Below are positions 56,297 through 64,000 of a stretch of DNA of 64,000 nucleotides, one piece after another. Position 1 is the first letter of the stretch, and the number at the start of each line of letters is the position of its first letter. The notes under the pieces were generated by a model that was not told where the DNA came from, did no database searches, and saw nothing but the letters and a program-made list of their open reading frames with translations. The translations under genes and the position numbers were made by a program. The DNA is from Coptis chinensis (taxonomy: Eukaryota; Streptophyta; Magnoliopsida; Ranunculales; Ranunculaceae). The stretch spans positions 14,427,001 to 14,491,000 of the forward strand of contig CM027378.1 of the NCBI GenBank assembly GCA_015680905.1, read 5' to 3'.

Positions 56297-57690
56297 TGAT
56301 AAAAGGGAAAACGGTAGTTTTACCTACGAATAAGTAACAAGACTCAAATGTAAGTAAACTAGAACTATTTTCTAGCTTAATGTTATCAAAGTTTTCTACT
56401 CTCGATGATATTGCAATAGAGTTGGAATAGAAGATTTGTTCCACTCCTAGTTCTTTAGAAATCTAAGTGAACTACGATTATCAATTTATCAAATCAATGA
56501 GAGTAATGATGGAAATTATACTACGATGGCAATTCAAATACTAAGGTTTGAATCTAGATAAAGAATTAGGGGAATTTGATTCCACCTTGAATTCAACTTA
56601 ATAATCTAGCATAGATTGTTGTAATCTAATTCTTCCGTTCTTACGATAAGAATTGGTCGTTCTAATCCCTAATCATTCATGGCAATCTCTACTAAATAAT
56701 GACTAGCATGTGAGGAAGTTCAACCTATTCTCATGGCGAATCAATTACCTTCTAGAGTTGAATAGAATCTTACAACTATTTCTACACTACACAATCAAGT
56801 TTTCATCAAGGTTTCCTCAAACCCCTCTAATGGAAGTTTAGCCTTGATTCATAAAACTATCATTTCTATAGGAATTAAAACAAGACATGATATAAAGATT
56901 ACAAATTTGTTATATTGATCTACTCAAGAATTCAAAACTGAATTAACAACTAAGAAATGATTAATAACTAAAGAATTGAATTTAGATCTAATTGATTTAA
57001 TAAACTAAAACTAAATTTATGAATAACTAACTACTTTTATTGATCTAATGAATAATAACAATACTGATTCAAAACTGAATTTAAAACAAAGTAATTAAAA
57101 CTAATTAATGGAGTATAAACTAATTTATTTTCTAATCTAGGTCTAGCTAATGAGTCTACTTCTTTCCTCCCTTCAAGAAGAGAAAGTGATCCCCAATTTT
57201 GTGCATAGGCCTGGAGCCATGTTTTGGGCCAGAAAATCGAGCCTAAAACCCAATTTCTTCAATCCACAAAGCCATTTTCAGCTGGATTTGACTTCAACAG
57301 ACCTTTCGTCCACTTTTGCTCCTCTGATTAGGTCAAGGTTTGGACCATTGGAAATCTCTTTCCAAGACGGTCGTTTTGACATAAGGTTGGCCCAATTCCA
57401 AAGTCTGAGTCCAAAGATGTTGTCATCGGAAGTTCTGCTAACTTTTGTGCGATGTTTCTGCCCGCGTTGACTTTGATTTTTCAGCTTTGATCGGGCTTTA
57501 AAAAGGCTTTTTCTCCTTGAATCTTGGCCTTTAATCACAGAACTTCTTAGCAACCAACCCTTGCTCCTTTATCTCGCAAAAGTGATACATTTCTGTACAT
57601 AATCGACTCCAATGCCTGAAATACATAAAAGCACGTAATCAACATTAACTCTTATTTATTACTTGCATAATTGGTCTAAAAGTATTATTA
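56297..57690 (-). repeat. C3 3' LTR, outer end missing
   Basis: Matches the C2 LTR in reverse orientation, including the TTTTGCGAGATAAAGGAGC block reversed at about 57571. The reversed TGATAAGAGCCC start expected at the right end is absent. The sequence goes from AGTATTATTA straight into the polypurine tract, so about 35-40 bp of the LTR start are deleted. Confidence 0.75.
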
Positions 57691-59283
57691 CCACCCCCAA
57701 ACAACACTTTGCTTGTCCTCAAGCAAATATGAGAAATTAGAATAAGTGACCAAAAATGGAGTTCTAACTAATCTCGTTTCGCCGAGTGCGATTGCATTGA
57801 CCATATGCAACAAGGCCTTAAACCACTAGGAATTCCCTAGTGGACGAGTTATAGCCTCATGAGAGTTTTCCTGTGAAGGTACTCACAAACTTCATTTATA
57901 CTACAACGACTAAGAAATAGAACTATTGTTTCCTTATTTATGTCTCAATTATCTATAAATCTCACTAGCAATGCATACAGAATAATCAAGTCGAAACCTA
58001 AGCTAATATATGCATAATAATCAATCATCTACGAATAAACATATATACAATGAGTAATACTATGAAATGCACTAACAGGTCCGTTTATGAAACTTTGAAA
58101 TAGCGTCCTTAAGTAGGTCCTCACATAAATGTCAAGACAAAAACACTCTGATTTTTCTGCTCAAGTTTCGCTACTCCAGTGTGTAGTGGGCACACTTTAC
58201 CTTACAATCTCAATGACACACAAGTAAGCCAAAGTCGATCAAACACATCTGTCACTTACTATCACACTAACATATTCCTAATTGAGCTAGAGGTCTTTAT
58301 TAGGTGTTACGGGGGATTAGGAGATAGTTTAAGAAAGAAGGAAATGGATATTCAAAGAGGACAAGTCTGAGTTAATAGGGTCTTTATCTTATGTAACTAG
58401 AAAAACCCTTATTCTTTTGCTTCTACACTTTGTTTCCATCCTTAGCCTTTTTATTTTGGCTTTTTTACTTCTTTTATTCTATTTTTGGAGTTTTTATTTT
58501 GTTTCTATTTTTCTTTTTCTTTTCTTTGGATGGAAACTTCTTTTCTTTTTCTTTTCTGAAACAACTAACTAATTTTTGTTTACACAGGTTTTTCCTTTCT
58601 CTTTTCTTCACTCATCCTATTCTCAGACTCATTCTATAATGGGTAGGTTGATTTTATTATTTTTTTTTAAAGGGTAAAGGATTTGCGGTTTATGAAAGGC
58701 TAAAGAAAGGCTCAGAGGGGCGACTAGTGGAAAATAATTCATAGGTTTGGATTTCTGGCTATATCGATCCAAAGAGGGCCTAAATTCTCGCTTAGGATAT
58801 GGTATAGTGATCAAGCAAGTAGACATGTGATTTCTCTATCCGAATTTTACTTCTCCCTTGTCTTATTTCTCAATTTTTTTCACTTATATAAGGCTTTAGG
58901 CTATATTCTCACAGGATTTGTAGAATAAGTACTCTAGCCTAGATTTCATAAATGTACTGCCAAACAATCATAGATACTCATGCAATATATTAATAGAAAG
59001 ATACAAAGATTATTATCTACATATTAACTTAAGTTTCTAAAAACTATTATAATGCAAAAGTTATGTGAGACTTCTAGATTATTAAGAGCATAGAGAAAGA
59101 AAACAATACCAATATTCTTAAGTGTATAGCATAAACTTTTTATTTATATTTTTGAATTTTTAAAATTTTTGAATTTTTACTAGAAAACAAGTGTATATTG
59201 TACATATCTATATCCTAACAGATGTCTTAATTACACGTGTTTCTATGCCACCCCCAAACAAGAAACATGTTTTGTCCTCAAAG
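57691..59283 (-). other. C3 3' untranslated module
   Basis: No gene. On the minus strand it has the internal hairpin CTTTGAGGACAAAA (59270-59283), then TTTGGGGGTGG (59248-59259), the long conserved stretch, the perfect palindrome CCACTAGG/CCTAGTGG (57823-57843), the hairpin TTGCTTGAGGACAAGCAA (57709-57726, perfect) and TTTGGGGGTGG (57691-57702). Confidence 0.7.
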
Positions 59284-59492
59284 TATTGAAATAAAAAGGG
59301 TAGAAAAATACCATGGAAATGCGTGAAATTCTGGAATATCTGCAAAACAAGGTTAAAACATACTAATATAGAAAAGGAAAAGCAGACGCAACTCTATATG
59401 AGTTCCACCCGTTATGGGGTTAACAAGAATCAAATTACTTGGGACATAAGCAGACACTAATTGAAACTAAAAACTTACCTTATCTCCCACGT

Positions 59493-60457
59493 TTAAGCAT
59501 CATCCTCATCCTCTTCATAGGACCAAGGCTCTTTTGCATCCTGCCACGCTATAATAACTTGTCAAGCCCTTCGCCGTGTGTCATCAACCCGTGCTAACCT
59601 GTCGAGTGTTACTCGGTCTGATGGGGTGTAAGGAGCAACCAAATGAGGTTGCACCTGCCATCCCGGCCAAGTCAGAACTCGAAATGAATGAACCACGCAA
59701 TTGGTGGGTCTTATGACTTCAACCCTTTTCCAATCCGTGAACTGGGTACAGAACTCAGGTAAACAACCGCGTATGATCCACAAACCAAAATAGGCATAAG
59801 ATGATACTTATGCCGCATGCTATGGGCTCTCTTAAGACTAGCCACTAAAACTCTGGGAATATCGTATAGGCGACGTCCCTCAGCTAAAGCAAGGAAAATA
59901 TCACCAGCGGTACTATTTGCAGAAGTAAACTGCCACTCCCCTAAAATATTCATCAGGATGAATAACATGGTGGTGTCTACATTCAGGGACAGGCTACCAA
60001 GGGTTATGTTATATCGCCCTTAGTCCATTATATGAAATACCCCTCCCCCATAATACTCGTAGAAATATGCATAGTCATAGAGGTATGCATTATCAGTCAT
60101 ATATCCCCACGTGTGTGTAGGATTCGGCAAAGGCAATCCCGAAACCAAAGCTACCAAATTCTTACTGAATTCCATTGTCGTGCCATTAATTGCAAGGGAA
60201 AATTTTTGTTATCCATCATGGTTACAATAGAAATTAATATTATTGTAGAAATATGTAGTAAGCTGAGGTGAATATGAGTCATCATCACTTACCAGGAGAT
60301 GCCTCCATCCTAACTGCAAGATCCTGTCGCGAAACCAACCTCCATAGGTTTCACTTCCCAACAAGTCTTCGAAAGACTGCTCAGGTATGACTGTAGGAGA
60401 TGCCATCACAAAACTACTCTCTAAAAAAGCTGCAAATGATCCTGGAACAACCCACAA
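59493..60457 (-). pseudogene. C3 env-region ORF 2
   Basis: Either MWVVPGSFAAF at 60457 or MASPTVIPEQSFEDLL at 60405 is the start. The second aligns with the start in A. Landmarks are LGWRHLLVSDDDSYSPQLT, TTMLFILMNILGEWQFTSA and SLKRAHSMRHKYHLMPILV, ending EDEDDA. Stops at about 60207 and 60020 and a frameshift near 59770 break it. It is homologous to 20446-21399 of A, although the two elements have different LTRs. Function unknown. TATATAAA lies at 60689-60696 upstream. Confidence 0.6.
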
Positions 60458-60688
60458 AAAAATTGAAATTTTTCGTGCCTACGGAGGTTAGGGCGCGGGT
60501 CGCGCTCAGGTGCAAATGGAGTAACAGGCATGTCAGCACTAGGCGCGCTCACAATTTGTCTTGGGAGGGCCCGGGTCGCACTCCGTGTGTTCTGAGCAGG
60601 GTGAAGTGAAAAATAAAAGGAAAAATTGGAGGTTTAAGGTGAGAGCTGAAAGTGAGATGTGTGGGTTTTGTGTGGAGAATGAAGGAAG

Positions 60689-60696
60689 TTTATATA
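60689..60696 (-). promoter_or_regulatory. TATA-like box before C3 env-region ORF 2
   Basis: Minus-strand TATATAAA within CCCTATATAAACTTCC, 232 bp before the ATG at 60457. Confidence 0.4.
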
Positions 60697-60699
60697 GGG

Positions 60700-61192
60700 T
60701 TTTAGTTTCTAAATCGACTTAACAAGTTGCCAAAAATTTTAAAGCATTTGCCGGAAACAAAATATTTCCAAAACCTAAAACGGAAACAACCCATATTCCT
60801 TATTCCAAAACAAACCTAATATCTTTTAAGTTAAATTTAGAATAGCAACTTCCTAACTCATTGAAATTTCATCCTACCACAATATCTAATCATAGTCATG
60901 CCAATATCGGCAACATTCCCAATAATCATCGAAATATCACTTCTAAATTTGTGGATTATATAAAAACAATTCTAAAAGAACTAATACCACCCCCCAAACA
61001 ATTCGGGAAGGTGGGATTAATGTTAAAATTATCGCATACGTAGAAAAGAACCACATTAAATTAAAATCGAAATTCAAATTACAATTAACTACCGAATTCA
61101 AATTTAGCTACTGAATTCAACAACTTAACATCCAAACTAATAAAAATAATAAAACAACTAAATAACATCAAAATAACAAATGTTTCTAACAA
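60700..61192. other. Non-coding stretch of C3
   Basis: AT-rich, no gene seen. A reversed TTTGGGGGGTGG tract lies at about 60988-60999, another member of the polypurine-like series. Confidence 0.5.
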
Positions 61193-62367
61193 CTAGCCAC
61201 GTGATGAAGATGGACCCTGAGATGAAGATTGGGCCTGGGATGAAGATGGGGCCTGAGATGAAAAAGGGCACGAGCCATCCGTCCTTCGGCGACGATGCTC
61301 ATGCCTCTCAGACTCATCTGAAACAGAACCCACCAGGGGTGGCATGCGTCGTAGAATCTCTACTCGGAACCGGCGCTGTGCTTCCATCTCTGCCTTCATC
61401 TTTGTATAATGTGCATCCTGACGCTGGACGAGAGTCTCCATGTTATATTGGAGATCCGCCTTTTGTCTAGCACTTCAAAACTCGTCTGAAGGTTCTTTTG
61501 TTTGTTTCGAATTATACTCTACCTATCCCGTACATCTTCACAAATACCATAAACGCAATGCAAGCCACTATGCAGCACTGACATGAGTTTTAAATCAGAA
61601 GTACACCTCTCCAAGGCATTTTCATCCAAACATGTCATATCCTCTATTTCCTCATCCGAATCAACCATCCTATCCTCCGGAAACTTCCAAGTCTTTTGGA
61701 TACACTCCGTATAAATAATTGCATTTGAATGCAATTTTATCATAATACGAACAAATTTTGTAACAGCTCTAAAAGACAGCATGATCTTAGTGATCAATAC
61801 CAGAAAGGGCATAACACTCTTTCCAACCCCTCTAATCATAGTTAAAATAAACTCGAGGATGCAAAAGTTATACCTCTTCTCTTGCAATATCTAGAGAACG
61901 TGCAGACATGTCAGACCGATGTCGCTGACTTTCTCCTTCCCGATGACGTTATTACCAATCCACTGAGCTATAGCCAGTTGGTTGGTTCGCAGAGATGACT
62001 GTCAAACACAATGAGAATTCGGATTGTACTGACCTTCCATGACAGTGTCTTTCATCAATGTAGGAACTCCAGTATACTGGGATTCCTGCAAGGTGGCTTC
62101 GAGGTGGCGTTCAGGCGTAATGCCTAAAATCTCAGCCAACAACTCTCTCGATACTTCTCTCCTAGTCCCAGCCACCTTCACAAAAAAATTCTAACCGTCC
62201 AACTCTCTCTTCTTATAGAATTGTTCAACCAAATCGGAGTGGTAGAAATCATCTGTTGAATACCACAACCTATTTCAATCCCTCCTAATCATCTCGTCAC
62301 AAAAAAACGGCGTAAAGCGGGCTGCAATAAAAGTTTGTTCCGACAAAATTCTTCGTCTTAGAGCCAT
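61193..62367 (-). pseudogene. C3 env-region ORF 1 (plant transposon protein-like)
   Basis: A single frame from MALRRRILSEQTFIAARF at 62367 down to 61193 with four in-frame stops but little frameshifting. Landmarks are FFVKVAGTRREVSRELLAEI, LAIAQWIGNNVIG, YNFCILEFILTMIRGVGK, LVLITKIML and a serine/glutamine-rich tail with SSSQ repeats (about 61255-61195). It is homologous to ORF 1 of A (21899-22907). Function unknown. A frame kept largely open while elsewhere decay is strong suggests fairly late loss of constraint. Confidence 0.6.
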
Positions 62368-63294
62368 TGAAGTTTTGAAATGATTTGTGGGATGAAGACA
62401 ATGTAAGGAACGAGTTTGAATCCAAACTCACTAAAAAAATGGGAGGTGGCGCGGTGGTGGTTCAAAATTTTTGTTAATTTTTTTTATGTTTTGGTGGTGC
62501 AAAAGGTTAGAAATGGTGGTGGGGATGTTGTGGAGAAGTTTTGGAGTGGGTTTAAACTTTTGGCGTGGTGGTATTTAGGTTTTCTTTTTTTTATTATTTA
62601 TTTTGGTTAGGGTTTAAAGTTTGGTAATGGCGGAAGTGAGAACAAAAACTCGCGATCTGTTTTGTTTGGAGGAAGGAGACGCACGTGCGTGGCGCGTGTG
62701 TGCAAGATTTGGGCCCAAGCCCAAACAAATTATGAAATACCCATTTTTGTCCATATGCGTGCAAAATTTAAAATTGAAATTCTCGATTTGTTACCGATAC
62801 GATTTTTGCGAATGAAATATGAAAATGATCAGGAGAGAATTTCCAATCCAATGATCCATACCACACTCTATTCTAATCATGGTTGACATATAGAAAGGTG
62901 GTAAACACCTCGAAATGCGTGAATGACGTAAGTTATGCAAGCAAACAAATTCTAAATTCAAAGATAATGTCAACCCGAACCAAAATATGATTAAACGGCA
63001 TAAGCAACACAAATGGAAAGTTTAGCAATCACGGATGGAAAGACCAACACCCCACCCCCAGATAAATTTTTGACAACAGAGTTTAGAAAATTTGTTTTAA
63101 ACGTGGGTCTTTTAAAGTCAGATTCCCGAGACTTCCTAAATTACTATTTTATGGTTTTAATATTTTTTACTTTTTATGAATACGGATTAATATAAGCTAA
63201 AACAAAAAGCAATAAATGCATAATTCACACCATAGAGAAACATGACTCAAAAATCGAGGAAACATGCAAGAGTGGAATATGTGAATAATGTGAA
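62368..63294. other. Non-coding stretch of C3
   Basis: No supported gene. Open frames at 62416-62610 and 62621-62886 lack family features. TCAGATTCCCGAGA near 63118 is shared with A at about 23136. Confidence 0.45.
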
Positions 63295-63440
63295 ACGTGG
63301 ACTTAGGATCCGGTATTTATAGCCACACACTCCACAGGGAGGGCCCGGTTATCTGAATGGTGCGCTTACCAATATATGAAAATAAAAGGAAGTGCATCAA
63401 ACATCAAAATGAGCCATTTATAGTCAGTTACTTGAGAATT
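63295..63440 (-). other. C3 conserved post-gag block with hairpin
   Basis: Reverse complement of the block in C1 and B1. The stem CTCC/GGAG is at 63330-63341 with loop CTGT on the minus strand, flanked by GCC and GGC where C1 has ACC and GGT. ATAACCGG and CCTAAGTCCACG flank it. Confidence 0.65.
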
Positions 63441-63559
63441 TAACACATAACTAGATATATATAATACCCTGCAGTTTGCCATATATCAACAACCGAAAGA
63501 GCTGTGGGTCTTTCCATAAATAAATAATATGGAATGCATCCCCCAAACAGAATCAAGCA

Positions 63560-64000
63560 CTAAGATTTTCTACGACGCAACTTAGTGATATAAAACTGAA
63601 GTCTGATAAACCTAGAATGTAACCGAGCATGCACCTTCTTCTTCATCTTTGACCGAGAGGGTGTCCAAGTGAATAATCGTGAGAAAATGGATGTTTGTGG
63701 AAGATATGTTGGACATGGATAAGTTTTAGAAGAAAAGAATGAAAAAAATGAGAATGTGGGTTTAGCACAAAACTCATTCATGGTGTAGGTAGGAACTGTC
63801 TCAATTCTAAAAATGAAGGTGTCAAGTGCCTTCCCCTTGGGAATTATTTCCGTATTAGGAGGATTTAGAAAATCATTAAGCACATAAGAAGGAAGAGGGT
63901 CAAGTGCAAACTCCATGTTCCTTTGAAAAGGTGGAAGGTGGGGAATATTGTTGATGAAAAATGAATGAGTGTCAGCTAGAGCTCTCAGGTCTAGATCATC
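63560..64000 (-). pseudogene. C3 gag-protease polyprotein, C-terminal tail (partial)
   Basis: Runs in from the window edge. It reads FFINNIPHLPPFQ, then MEFALDPLPSYVLNDFLNPP, then a proline/phenylalanine-rich part (SKTYPCPTYLPQTSIFSRLF) and ends TKLRRRKS at about 63560. The last part matches the tail of C1 and C2. The true start lies beyond 64000. Confidence 0.7.

Larger units (their letters stand above)
56297..64000 (-). mobile_element. LTR retrotransposon C3 (3' part, runs off the window)
   Basis: Minus-strand element whose 3' LTR starts at 56297. To the right come the 3' untranslated module, two env-region ORFs, the conserved post-gag hairpin block and the end of gag-protease at the window edge. 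Its LTR belongs to the C family, but unlike C1 and C2 it carries env-region ORFs related to those of A. No RT or integrase lies between the gag-protease tail and the env-region ORFs. Confidence 0.75.

Noticed and set aside
57150-57470. 106-residue open frame, also seen reversed near 30282-30470 and 37571-37872
   Set aside because: Same LTR segment of the C family in different copies. No domain and no constraint are visible.
62416-62886. Open frames in the G/T-rich part of C3
   Set aside because: No family motif, biased composition, and no homologue in A at the matching place.

Overview
The window is repeat-dense, AT-rich plant nuclear DNA. Athila-type Ty3/gypsy polyproteins, a plant L1 with a C-terminal RNase H, a CACTA transposon carrying plant gene pieces and a TAA-flanked Tourist-like MITE all point to a flowering plant, most likely a eudicot in a heterochromatic or pericentromeric region. 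I see no intact host gene, no rRNA or tRNA gene and no CRISPR array. Nearly everything is mobile DNA at different stages of decay.

Layout. 1-3148: unassigned DNA plus an old LTR remnant (1068-1785) next to a MITE (547-1067). 3149-17401: one reverse-transcriptase relic ('Rt', non-LTR type) cut into pieces by a 4.9-kb CACTA element (3496-8440, duplication TAT) and by LTR element B1 (9646-17025, duplication GGGTC). It is cut off at 17402 by element A. 17402-56296: minus-strand Athila-like element A. In transcription order it has a 5' LTR piece (55596-56296), gag, protease, RT, RNase H, integrase, a small membrane-type ORF, two env-region ORFs and a 3' LTR (17402-18709). A was hit by a solo LTR B2 (24482-25284, duplication TAGTG), by element C1 (26413-50298, duplication ATATG/ATGTG) inside its integrase, and by element C3 (from 56297 to the window end) inside its 5' LTR. 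C1 carries element C2 inside its gag (29946-44927, duplication ACAAC). C2 carries a 5.8-kb L1 inside its 3' LTR (38949-44792, 15-base duplication). The nest is therefore L1 in C2 in C1 in A in Rt.

How the parts relate. A is the only element here with reverse transcriptase and integrase of the LTR type, and both are damaged. B1, C1 and C2 encode at most gag, or gag plus protease, and look non-autonomous. C3 has the end of gag-protease plus two env-region ORFs in the part that is visible. Elements with different LTRs share a long 3' untranslated module holding a palindromic hairpin, a hairpin next to the 3' polypurine tract, and a second hairpin-polypurine copy about 1.5 kb upstream. They therefore probably share replication machinery. 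The CACTA element holds pieces of at least three unrelated plant genes: a D-cysteine desulfhydrase-like enzyme, an RNA pseudouridine synthase and an AP2 transcription factor. Two of the three fragments keep intron boundaries.

All calls come from reading the sequence. Family names rest on recognised motifs, not on a database search.
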